From an uncultured Clostridia bacterium (lineage in GTDB: Bacteria > Bacillota_A > Clostridia > Oscillospirales > Oscillospiraceae): DNA of 6,289 nucleotides. How positions within the stretch are numbered: position 1 is the stretch's first letter; each line of letters opens with the position of its first letter. The notes beneath the pieces are model-generated. The model did not search any database and was not told where the DNA came from. It was given only the letters and a program-made list of their open reading frames with translations. Positions 1 through 5,332 of this stretch are shown one piece after another. Where the stretch lies: NCBI GenBank assembly GCA_946059285.1, contig CAMGMW010000075.1:1-6289 (forward strand), written 5' to 3'. A program made the position numbers and the translations under genes.

Positions 1-9
1 GTGTAATAC

Positions 10-273
10 ATGCCCAACATCAAGTCCGCAAAGAAGAGAGTTGCTCTGTCCAGAATCGCCAACGAGAACAACAAGATGGCAAAGTCCGCACTGAAGACCA
101 CCATTAAGAAGTTTGACGTTGCTGTTGCTTCCGGAAACCGCGCAGAGGCTGACGTCGCTTACAAGGCGGCCGTTGTCGCCGTTGATAAGGCGGTGAACAA
201 GGGGATCCTTCACAAGAACAATGCAGCCCGCAAGAAGAGCAGCATGGCAGTGAAGATGAACGCTCTGGCGTAA
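10..273 (+). CDS. rpsT: 30S ribosomal protein S20
   Basis: This is the small-subunit protein S20, a primary 16S rRNA binder that acts early in 30S assembly. The 87-residue length is typical of the family. The N-terminus reads MPNIKSAKKRV, the usual S20 opening. It is followed by lysine/arginine-rich helices and the conserved C-terminal segment around residues 62-77 (VNKGILHKNNAARKKS), which fits the family's three-helix bundle. The start is the ATG at 10; only nine bases precede it, so its ribosome binding site and promoter lie outside the window. It is followed by a small A/U hairpin 11 nt after the stop and a strong terminator at 400-436, so it is probably monocistronic or the last gene of its transcript. 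Nothing is unusual in the protein. Confidence 0.97.
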   Translation: MPNIKSAKKRVALSRIANENNKMAKSALKTTIKKFDVAVASGNRAEADVAYKAAVVAVDKAVNKGILHKNNAARKKSSMAVKMNALA

Positions 274-284
274 TACGAAACGGG

Positions 285-307
285 AAAAATCTTTCATAAA
301 GGTTTTT
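285..307 (+). terminator. A/U-rich hairpin just after rpsT, possible first terminator
   Basis: The arm 285-294 (AAAAATCTTT) pairs with 298-307 (AAAGGTTTTT) over 10 bp with one U-G wobble and a 3-nt CAT loop. The U-run forms the 3' arm, as in weak or bidirectional intrinsic terminators. It starts 11 nt after the rpsT stop. The stem is A/U-dominated, so it may be a weak terminator or a 3'-end stabiliser rather than the main stop. Confidence 0.5.
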
Positions 308-399
308 GTTGCGCAAGGCGCACCGGTTTCTGCATGGCATTTGACGCAGTCCATGCCATCTCACGAGAGCAGTGGTCAGTATAAGACAGCAAAATATGT

Positions 400-436
400 G
401 CCTGATGGAATTGCTCCATCAGGCTTTTGCTTTCTT
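400..436 (+). terminator. Rho-independent terminator downstream of rpsT
   Basis: There is a perfect 10-bp stem: 400-409 (GCCTGATGGA) with 415-424 (TCCATCAGGC) and a 5-nt loop. It is followed at once by TTTT (425-428) and a T-rich tail to 436. This is a textbook intrinsic terminator on the plus strand. It ends transcription from rpsT and insulates recG, whose promoter begins immediately after it. Confidence 0.9.
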
Positions 437-439
437 CGC

Positions 440-468
440 TTGCCTTTGCGGTAGGAATTGTATATAAT
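440..468 (+). promoter_or_regulatory. Sigma-A-type promoter for recG
   Basis: The -35 box is TTGCCT (440-445, 4/6 match to TTGACA), the spacer is exactly 17 nt, and the -10 box is TATAAT (463-468, 6/6). It sits a few bases after the rpsT terminator and about 100 nt before the recG start, so transcription would begin near 475. The roughly 98-nt leader shows no riboswitch or T-box that I can recognise. Confidence 0.8.
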
Positions 469-572
469 GTAGCTACTGTACAAACGCAGGGACGGCGGAA
501 TTCCTTGCGGAAGAAAATGACGCGGATGGAAGCCGCAGAGCATTACGACATTTTTCGGAAGGAGGCGCACAG

Positions 573-2618
573 ATGGCAAACCGTACCGATTCGATTCTGA
601 CACTGCCGGGCATCGGTCCGAAAAAAGCCGAGCTGTTCGGCAAGCTGGGCATCCGCACACTGGGTGATCTGCTGCGCTTTTATCCCAGAGACTATGAGGA
701 CCGAACGCAGCTGCGTCCCATTGCGGCGTTGGAGACCGGCGTGCCGGCTTGTTTTATTGCATCGGTCGTGACGGCGCCTCAGACCCACCGCATTCCCAAG
801 CCGGGCGGGCGGAGTCTGGAGGTCACGAAACTGACGGTTGCGGATCACACCCACCGGTTGAATCTGACATTCTTCAATGCGGGCTATACGGCCCAGAAGC
901 TGCTTCGCGGTGAAACCTACTGCTTTTATGGCACGTTGAGCGGTGATTATATTGGCTACGGCATGACCAATCCTCTGTTTGAACCGCTGGATCAGAGCGG
1001 CAGGGTGACGCGGTGCATTGTGCCGATCTATCCGTTGACGGCGGGACTGACCGGGAAAATGGTTTCTCAGGCAGTGCAGAACGCCATGCGCCTGTGCCGG
1101 CTGCCGGAAACGCTGCCGGAGTCCGTATGTGCGGAATACGATCTTTGCAGCGGTGCGGACGCTTGCCGACAGATCCATGCGCCCTCGTCCCATGAGGCGC
1201 TGGAGCGGGCAAGGCGGCGGCTGATCTTCGAGGAGTTTTTCGTCTTTTCCGCGGCATTGACGGTCCTGCGCGCACGGCGCGTTGAATCCAGTACGCTCCC
1301 CTACACCGACACGGAGCTGAGCGATTTTTATAATGCGCTCCCATTCCGACTCACCGGCGCGCAGAACCGCGTCATCGGGGAAATCCTGTCCGATTTTCGT
1401 TCCGGAAAACCTATGAGCCGCCTGGTTCAGGGAGATGTGGGCTGCGGTAAGACGATGGTGGCTGCCGCTGCCGCTTACTGCGCGGCGAGAAACCACAAGC
1501 AGACGGCGCTGATGGCGCCGACCGAAATCTTAGCGAAGCAGCATTATGATCGCTTATCGCCGCTTTTTGCTTCGCTGGGCATCCAATGCAAGCTTTTAAC
1601 CGGCTCCATGACACCGCAGCAAAAGCGGCTTTGCCGGCAGACCGTTGAAAACGGCGAGGTTGACCTTGTGATCGGTACCCATGCGCTTTTGACGGAAGAC
1701 ACTGTGTTTTCCTCGTTGGGACTGGTCATTGCGGACGAGCAGCATCGCTTCGGTGTGGCGCAGAGAAGCGCGCTGATGAGCAAGGGGGAGCACCCGCATC
1801 TGTTGATCATGTCCGCCACCCCCATCCCGCGTACGCTGGCGCTGATCATGTATGGCGATCTGGATGTATCGATCATTGACGAACTGCCGCCCGGAAGGCA
1901 GCGTGTGGAAACCTTCCTGGTGGACGAGCGGTATCGCAAGCGGCTGAATGATTTCATTCGCAGGCAGGCCGCGGAGGGACACCAGACCTTTATCGTTTGT
2001 CCCGCGATCGAGGAGGGAGAAACCGAATCCCTGAAAGCCGCCGAGCAGTGGGCGCAGACATTGCAGCAGTATGTGTTTCCAAACCTTCGGGTTGCGCTGC
2101 TGCATGGGAAACTGCGCGGCAGTGAAAAAGAAGCCGTCATGCAGGCGTTCGCAGACGGGCAGTATGATATCCTGGTTTCCACCACGGTCATTGAGGTAGG
2201 CGTGGATGTGCCGAATGCAACCCTGATGGTAGTGGAAAACGCAGACCGCTTCGGACTGTCCCAGCTCCATCAGTTGCGTGGACGAATCGGACGAGGCGGC
2301 GCAAAATCCTATTGCATTCTGGTCTCTGACAATCAGAATCCGGAAACACAGCAGCGTCTGAAAGCATTGTGCGTCACCAATGACGGCTTTCGGATCTCCG
2401 AGGAGGATCTGAAGCTGCGCGGACCCGGTGATTTCTTCGGCAGCAGGCAGCACGGTCTGCCCGTTTTCCGCATCGGAAATCTGGCGCAGGACCTGTCGGT
2501 CCTCAAACAGGCGCAGGAGGCTGCCACCGCGGTCATCTGCGGCACAGATCCAATCCCGGAGGGACTGGCGGAGGAACTGGAAGGCATTTGGAATGGCGGC
2601 GAACTCGTGCTGAATTGA
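573..2618 (+). CDS. recG: ATP-dependent DNA helicase RecG
   Basis: RecG is a cytoplasmic superfamily-2 double-stranded DNA translocase. It reverses stalled replication forks and branch-migrates Holliday junctions and R- or D-loops. The N-terminal half (about residues 1-265) opens with an HhH-like LPGIGPKKAELF and carries the OB-fold wedge region. The helicase core follows. Walker A is GDVGCGKT at 287-294, Walker B/DEQH box at 388-391, and SATPIPRT at 414-421. The STTVIEVGVDVPNAT motif starts at 536, and QLHQLRGRIGRGG is at 564-576. The C-terminal translocation region includes LKLRGPGDFFGSRQHG (613-628). The 681-residue length is normal for Firmicutes. The ATG at 573 is set by AAGGAGG at 559-565 with a 7-nt gap. 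The Walker A Cys replaces the more usual Ser, which is a tolerated position. All motifs are intact, and the gene has its own promoter. Confidence 0.97.
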   Translation: MANRTDSILTLPGIGPKKAELFGKLGIRTLGDLLRFYPRDYEDRTQLRPIAALETGVPACFIASVVTAPQTHRIPKPGGRSLEVTKLTVADHTHRLNLTFFNAGYTAQKLLRGETYCFYGTLSGDYIGYGMTNPLFEPLDQSGRVTRCIVPIYPLTAGLTGKMVSQAVQNAMRLCRLPETLPESVCAEYDLCSGADACRQIHAPSSHEALERARRRLIFEEFFVFSAALTVLRARRVESSTLPYTDTELSDFYNALPFRLTGAQNRVIGEILSDFRSGKPMSRLVQGDVGCGKTMVAAAAAYCAARNHKQTALMAPTEILAKQHYDRLSPLFASLGIQCKLLTGSMTPQQKRLCRQTVENGEVDLVIGTHALLTEDTVFSSLGLVIADEQHRFGVAQRSALMSKGEHPHLLIMSATPIPRTLALIMYGDLDVSIIDELPPGRQRVETFLVDERYRKRLNDFIRRQAAEGHQTFIVCPAIEEGETESLKAAEQWAQTLQQYVFPNLRVALLHGKLRGSEKEAVMQAFADGQYDILVSTTVIEVGVDVPNATLMVVENADRFGLSQLHQLRGRIGRGGAKSYCILVSDNQNPETQQRLKALCVTNDGFRISEEDLKLRGPGDFFGSRQHGLPVFRIGNLAQDLSVLKQAQEAATAVICGTDPIPEGLAEELEGIWNGGELVLN

Positions 2619-2663
2619 TCCGTGACCGCTCCGCCGGGCGCTTCCATCCTGCGGGCGGATACG

Positions 2664-2696
2664 GTGCCTTTCTTGACATTGCCGCGCAAAAGGCAC
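2664..2696. repeat. Inverted repeat downstream of recG
   Basis: The 8-bp perfect arms GTGCCTTT (2664-2671) and AAAGGCAC (2689-2696) flank a 17-nt loop. They lie 45 nt after the recG stop. No T-tract follows on either strand, so this is not a standard terminator. It may still be the 3' end structure of the recG mRNA, since I find no better terminator for recG. Confidence 0.35.
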
Positions 2697-2731
2697 ACGA
2701 TGCAGGACTTACGAATGCGGTGCGCAGTCAA

Positions 2732-2923
2732 TCAAAAATCATGACGGCTGCCGCCGTCACTGCCGTGCGCTTCGAGAATTTCAACGATGCGTTCAATTCT
2801 CCAGAAGCATTCCTTATCATCCAGCGTCTCATCGTCCAGATACGCCCGGATTTCTCTTAATGCCTGATAGCATTCTTCATAAGTTGGGATCCGCTCTTTG
2901 TTATGTTCCGTTTCATGTTTCAT
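2732..2923 (-). CDS. Small acidic protein of unknown function, divergent from XRE regulator
   Basis: I do not recognise this 63-residue protein. It is acidic (17 Asp/Glu against 9 Lys/Arg). It has no transmembrane stretch or signal peptide, and looks largely helical from residue 14 to 53, with an amphipathic segment CFWRIERIVEILEAHG near the end. It has two Cys (18 and 39) and a Gly/Ser/His-rich tail. The ATG at 2923 is preferred because GAGGGG (2934-2929 on the minus strand) precedes it by 5 nt; a TTG at 2944 is the only upstream alternative in frame. A strong minus-strand promoter (2946-2974) and an intrinsic terminator overlapping the 3' end support a real single-gene transcript. It is convergent with recG and divergent from the XRE gene, so it may be that regulator's target or partner, which is inference from position only. 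Confidence 0.7.
   Translation of the reverse strand: MKHETEHNKERIPTYEECYQALREIRAYLDDETLDDKECFWRIERIVEILEAHGSDGGSRHDF
2735..2759 (-). terminator. Intrinsic terminator overlapping the 3' end of the small acidic gene
   Basis: The 7-bp perfect stem TGACGGC (2742-2748) with GCCGTCA (2753-2759) has a 4-nt loop. Read on the minus strand, it is followed one base later by GA and then T5 (2739-2735), which runs through the TGA stop at 2734-2732. The terminator therefore lies inside the last codons of the gene. On the plus strand no T-run follows, so it should act only on the minus-strand transcript. Confidence 0.65.
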
Positions 2924-2928
2924 TTTGT

Positions 2929-2934
2929 CCCCTC
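2929..2934 (-). promoter_or_regulatory. Ribosome binding site deciding the start of the small acidic gene
   Basis: GAGGGG on the minus strand lies 5 nt before the ATG at 2923. It favours that start over the upstream in-frame TTG at 2944, which has no comparable site and lies inside the promoter's -10 region. Confidence 0.6.
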
Positions 2935-2945
2935 GATGCCACAAT

Positions 2946-2974
2946 ATTGTAGCATATCAACCCCGTTTTTGCAA
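2946..2974 (-). promoter_or_regulatory. Extended -10 promoter for the small acidic gene
   Basis: Read on the minus strand, the -35 box is TTGCAA (2974-2969, 4/6), the spacer is 17 nt, and the -10 box is TACAAT (2951-2946, 5/6). The -10 is preceded by TGC, giving an extended -10 (TGN). Transcription would start near 2939, about 16 nt before the ATG at 2923. The -10 box lies within the palindrome 2941-2950 and the -35 overlaps the start of the second repeat copy (2974-2988), so a protein bound to these repeats would block this promoter. Confidence 0.75.
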
Positions 2975-2981
2975 CAAAATA

Positions 2982-3008
2982 GTAGCATTTCTTCAGGAGG
3001 AATGCTAT
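2982..3008 (+). promoter_or_regulatory. Hairpin with the XRE gene's ribosome binding site in its loop
   Basis: TAGCATT (2983-2989) pairs perfectly with AATGCTA (3001-3007), and G2982 can wobble with U3008. The 11-nt loop contains the AGGAGG site (2995-3000), and the start codon at 3009 follows the stem directly. The structure could modulate translation initiation, or it could simply be a DNA palindrome serving as an operator. Confidence 0.45.
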
Positions 3009-3218
3009 ATGTTTTTTCAGCGATTAGAGGATCTGCGCGTGGACGCAGACAAGACGCAGGAGGAAATCGCGCAGGTGCTGCACTGTAAGCGTGAGGTCTA
3101 TCGCCGCTATGAGAAAGGAATCTACGAGCTTCCCGTCTGGGCGCTGATCGCCCTTGCCCGCTATTATCAGACCTCAACGGATTATATTTTAGGTCTGTCC
3201 GATCAAAAAAAGGGTTGA
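3009..3218 (+). CDS. XRE-family helix-turn-helix transcriptional regulator
   Basis: This is a 69-residue, single-domain DNA-binding protein of the Cro/C1 (XRE) HTH family. The scaffold helix is at about residues 3-12. The HTH follows as KTQEEIAQVLHCKREVYRRYEKG (15-37 with its Gly turn), where CKREVYRRYE is the recognition helix. The family's closing signature STDYILGLS is at 56-64. There is no sensor, oligomerisation or protease domain, as in many short clostridial XRE proteins. The ATG at 3009 is chosen because AGGAGG (2995-3000) lies 8 nt upstream; an in-frame start at 2898 would overlap the divergent gene and its promoter. I find no convincing plus-strand promoter for it. Its natural targets are the repeats in its own upstream region and perhaps the gpmI promoter. 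Confidence 0.9.
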   Translation: MFFQRLEDLRVDADKTQEEIAQVLHCKREVYRRYEKGIYELPVWALIALARYYQTSTDYILGLSDQKKG

Positions 3219-3240
3219 AAAATGTTGAATATTTCTCAAC
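3214..3240. repeat. Inverted repeat overlapping the XRE stop codon
   Basis: The arm GTTGAAAAAT (3214-3223) pairs with ATTTCTCAAC (3231-3240) at 9 of 10 positions around a 7-nt loop. The first arm includes the TGA stop of the XRE gene. No T-run follows directly, so it is not a terminator by itself; it may stabilise the 3' end together with the terminator just downstream, or be a protein-binding palindrome. Confidence 0.45.
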
Positions 3241-3246
3241 TGCGGA

Positions 3247-3265
3247 AAAAAAGCGCGGCTTTTTT
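3247..3265 (+). terminator. Intrinsic terminator between XRE gene and gpmI
   Basis: A perfect 8-bp stem AAAAAAGC (3247-3254) with GCTTTTTT (3258-3265) has a 3-nt loop, with the T6 run forming the 3' arm. The A-run before and T-run after make it potentially bidirectional. It would end the XRE transcript and leave gpmI to its own promoter 30 nt further on. Confidence 0.65.
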
Positions 3266-3295
3266 GTCAGAAATTCCGAATATGCAAAATAATGA

Positions 3296-3324
3296 TTGTA
3301 CATTCTGCAAAAATGTAGTAAAAT
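3296..3324 (+). promoter_or_regulatory. Promoter for the gpmI-Asp23-fakA cluster
   Basis: The -35 box is TTGTAC (3296-3301, 3/6), the spacer is 17 nt, and the -10 box is TAAAAT (3319-3324, 5/6). It lies in an AT-rich stretch directly after a terminator and about 37 nt before the gpmI start. The -35 is weak. TGCAAAA occurs twice near it (3283-3289 and 3306-3312), the second copy within the spacer. Confidence 0.6.
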
Positions 3325-3345
3325 AATTTGAATGAAAAATATAAT

Positions 3346-3350
3346 GGAGG
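3346..3350 (+). promoter_or_regulatory. Ribosome binding site deciding the gpmI start
   Basis: GGAGG lies 10 nt before the ATG at 3361. It supports that start over the in-frame TTG at 3328, which would add 11 residues and place this site inside the coding region. Confidence 0.8.
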
Positions 3351-3360
3351 CATATCGGAT

Positions 3361-4926
3361 ATGAAGAAACCGATTGTTTTGGTGATTATGGACGGCGTAG
3401 GTCGCGGCGACGGCGGCAGCGGCGATGCGGTTGCGGTTGCCAACACCCCGACGCTGGATCATCTGTTTGCTACCTGTCCATACGCCTGGCTCAAGGCCCA
3501 CGGCACAGCCGTCGGTCTGCCCAGTGACGACGATATGGGAAATTCCGAAGTCGGACACAACGCATTGGGCTGCGGTCAGGTCTATTCACAGGGCGCAAAG
3601 CTGGTGGGCGAGTCCATTGAAAACGGCACGCTCTTTGCCTCTGCAACCTGGAAAGAGCTGGTTGCCAACTGCGTGGAAGACGGAAAGGCGTTCCATTTCA
3701 TCGGTCTGCTGTCCGATGGCAACGTCCATTCGAATATCAGCCACCTGATCGCGCTGCTGCGCCATGCCCATGCTGAGGGTGTCAGAAGGGTTTACTGCCA
3801 TATTTTGCTGGACGGACGTGACGTCCCTGCGACCTCCGCACTGGAGTATGTGGCAAAGCTGGAGGACGTTCTGGCGGAGCTTTGCACCGAGGGCTGCGAT
3901 TACCGCATCGCCTCCGGCGGCGGCAGAATGCAGATCACCATGGACCGATATGAAGCCAACTGGGCCATGGTGGAGCAGGGCTGGAGAACCCATGTTCAGG
4001 GGATCGGGCGCCGGTTCCCCTCGGCAAAGGAGGCCATTGAAACCTATCGTGCCGAATTAGGCTGTATCGATCAGGATCTGCCCGCTTTTGTCATTGAGCG
4101 CAACGGCGAGCCCGTGGCAAGAATTGCCAACGGAGACAGCGTGGTGCTCTATAATTTCCGCGGCGACCGCGCACAGGAAATCTCGCTTGCCTTTGACCGC
4201 AAGGAGTTTGAAAAATTTGACCGCGGTGATTACACCGGCGTGAAATTTGCCGGCATGCTGGAATATGACGGCGACCTGAAAATTCCGACGCATTACCTCG
4301 TCCAGCCGCCTGTGATCAAAAACACCCTGACAGAGCTTCTGTGCAGCCACGGTATCCGCGAATATGCCGTCTCCGAGACGCAGAAATACGGTCATGTGAC
4401 CTACTTCTGGAACGGCAACCGCTCCGGCAAGGTTTGTGAGGCGCTGGAGACTTATGAGGAAATTCCCTCGGATGTGATCCCCTTTGAACAGGCGCCCGCC
4501 ATGAAATCCAAGGAGATCACCGATCACCTGATCCGCGCCATGGAATCCAGACAGTATGATTTCCTGCGCTGCAACTTCCCCAACGGCGACATGGTGGGAC
4601 ACACCGGTGTGATGAGCGCCGTCGTTACCGCAATGGAGTGCGTGGACGCGAGCCTGCGCCGTATCCTCGACGCTGCCGACCGTCTGGGCTATACTGTTTT
4701 GATCACCGCCGATCACGGAAATGCTGATCAGATGACGGAAACCAAAAAAGGCAAGACGTCAATTCGCACTGCGCATAGCCTGAACCCCGTTCCCTTTATC
4801 ATTTATGACCGAGACGAAGCACATACCCTCAGGGAGGGCGCCTTTGGTCTTGCCAATGTCGCGCCCACCGTTGCCGCCCTGCTGGAGCTGGAACAGCCTG
4901 CCTGCTGGGAAGCAAGTATGATTTGA
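3361..4926 (+). CDS. gpmI: 2,3-bisphosphoglycerate-independent phosphoglycerate mutase
   Basis: This cytoplasmic Mn-dependent glycolytic enzyme interconverts 3- and 2-phosphoglycerate. It is 521 residues with the ATG at 3361, slightly longer than the Bacillus enzymes. The alkaline-phosphatase-like metal sites are visible: D11 (IMDGVG), nucleophile S62 in DDMGNSEVGHN, D410 and H414 in NGDMVGHTG, D451-H452 in ADHGNAD, and H472 in AHSLNPVPF. The phosphotransferase-domain substrate residues are also present: H123 (SDGNVHSN), R153-D154 (DGRDVPA), R267 and R270 (NFRGDR), and K342 (ETQKYGHVTYF). S62, H123, R153 and D154 carry the same numbers as in the Geobacillus enzyme. It belongs to the longer variant with GGGRMQITMDRYEANW instead of the short-form GRYYAMDRD. 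It has its own promoter and is followed by the Asp23 gene 39 nt downstream with no terminator, so it probably heads an operon. Confidence 0.97.
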   Translation: MKKPIVLVIMDGVGRGDGGSGDAVAVANTPTLDHLFATCPYAWLKAHGTAVGLPSDDDMGNSEVGHNALGCGQVYSQGAKLVGESIENGTLFASATWKELVANCVEDGKAFHFIGLLSDGNVHSNISHLIALLRHAHAEGVRRVYCHILLDGRDVPATSALEYVAKLEDVLAELCTEGCDYRIASGGGRMQITMDRYEANWAMVEQGWRTHVQGIGRRFPSAKEAIETYRAELGCIDQDLPAFVIERNGEPVARIANGDSVVLYNFRGDRAQEISLAFDRKEFEKFDRGDYTGVKFAGMLEYDGDLKIPTHYLVQPPVIKNTLTELLCSHGIREYAVSETQKYGHVTYFWNGNRSGKVCEALETYEEIPSDVIPFEQAPAMKSKEITDHLIRAMESRQYDFLRCNFPNGDMVGHTGVMSAVVTAMECVDASLRRILDAADRLGYTVLITADHGNADQMTETKKGKTSIRTAHSLNPVPFIIYDRDEAHTLREGAFGLANVAPTVAALLELEQPACWEASMI

Positions 4927-4965
4927 AATTTCGGGTAAACTATTCATGCTAAGGAGGTTATTTTT

Positions 4966-5319
4966 ATGATCCGCCGACAAAATGAGCTGGGCGAAATTGC
5001 AGTCAGCAATAACGTCTACACAAGTATCGCAGGCAACGCCGCGACCAAGTGCTTCGGCGTCAAAGGCATGGCCATCCGTTCCGTGAGCGATGGGCTGGTC
5101 CATCTGCTGCGGAAGGAATCCATGGCAAAGGGCGTTTTGGTGCACGCAAATGATGACGGCACGATTTCCATCGATCTGCATATCATCATTGATCAGGGCG
5201 TCAACATCCCCGCACTTGCCGCATCCATCATTTCCGAGGTCCGCTATGTTGTTTCCAAGCAGGCGGAGACCGAGGTGCGCGAGGTCAATGTGATCATTGA
5301 CTCCATCATGATCGACTGA
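4966..5319 (+). CDS. Asp23/Gls24 family protein (YloU-like)
   Basis: This 117-residue protein belongs to the Asp23/Gls24 (DUF322) family, small proteins linked to the cell envelope and alkaline or general stress in Firmicutes. The sequence shows the family's opening GEIAVSNNVYTSIAGNAATKCFGVKGM, the mid-section LHIIIDQGVNIPALAASIISEVRYVV, and the ending VREVNVIIDSI. No membrane segment or signal peptide is visible. The ATG at 4966 follows AAGGAGG (4951-4957) by 8 nt. It lies 13 nt before fakA, the same pairing as yloU-yloV in Bacillus subtilis, which suggests co-expression and possibly a shared role; the molecular function of YloU is not established. There is nothing odd in length or sequence. 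Confidence 0.93.
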   Translation: MIRRQNELGEIAVSNNVYTSIAGNAATKCFGVKGMAIRSVSDGLVHLLRKESMAKGVLVHANDDGTISIDLHIIIDQGVNIPALAASIISEVRYVVSKQAETEVREVNVIIDSIMID

Positions 5320-5323
5320 GAGG
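5318..5323 (+). promoter_or_regulatory. Ribosome binding site deciding the GTG start of fakA
   Basis: GAGAGG overlaps the Asp23 stop codon (5317-5319) and lies 9 nt before the GTG at 5333; the adjacent GTG at 5336 would give 12 nt. The overlap suggests translational coupling of the two genes. Confidence 0.55.
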
Positions 5324-5332
5324 TAGAGAACT

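Larger units (their letters stand above)
2941..3008. promoter_or_regulatory. Operator-like repeat array between the divergent genes
   Basis: Three related elements are visible. Copy 1 is 2941-2955 (ACAATATTGTAGCAT), whose first ten bases are a perfect palindrome. Copy 2 is 2974-2988 (ACAAAATAGTAGCAT), identical at 13 of 15 positions and shifted by 33 bp, about three helical turns. A third, inverted core is at 3002-3008 (ATGCTAT, complement ATAGCAT). Copies 1 and 2 bracket the minus-strand promoter; copies 2 and 3 flank the ribosome binding site of the XRE gene. Autoregulation by the adjacent XRE protein is the simplest reading, but binding is not shown by the sequence. Confidence 0.55.

Noticed and set aside
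341..385. Promoter for a small RNA between the rpsT terminators (TTGACG 341-346, TATAAG 380-385)
   Set aside because: The two boxes are 33 nt apart, far from the required 16-18 nt, and neither has a suitable partner at the right distance.
475..572. Riboswitch or T-box in the recG leader
   Set aside because: I see no conserved T-box sequence, no specifier-loop structure and no terminator just before recG. Only short weak stems are present.
517..600. Possible 27-residue leader peptide overlapping the recG start
   Set aside because: It has only a weak GGAAGA-like site upstream, no run of regulatory codons and no attenuator hairpin. It is probably chance.
1596..2696. Long minus-strand open frame (366 codons) opposite recG; another of 317 codons at 543-1496
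   Set aside because: Both lie opposite an intact, motif-complete recG, have no recognisable domains and no ribosome binding site I trust. They reflect codon bias in G+C-rich coding DNA.
2588..2860. 90-codon plus-strand open frame across the recG 3' end and the small gene
   Set aside because: It overlaps recG and the better-supported minus-strand gene, and has no ribosome binding site or recognisable domain.
2898..3008. Upstream in-frame extension of the XRE gene
   Set aside because: It would run through the divergent promoter and overlap the opposite gene, and it adds 37 residues outside the HTH domain. AGGAGG fits the ATG at 3009.
3328..3360. TTG start giving an 11-residue longer GpmI
   Set aside because: No ribosome binding site precedes it, and GGAGG at 3346-3350 points to the ATG at 3361, which gives the family's normal N-terminus.
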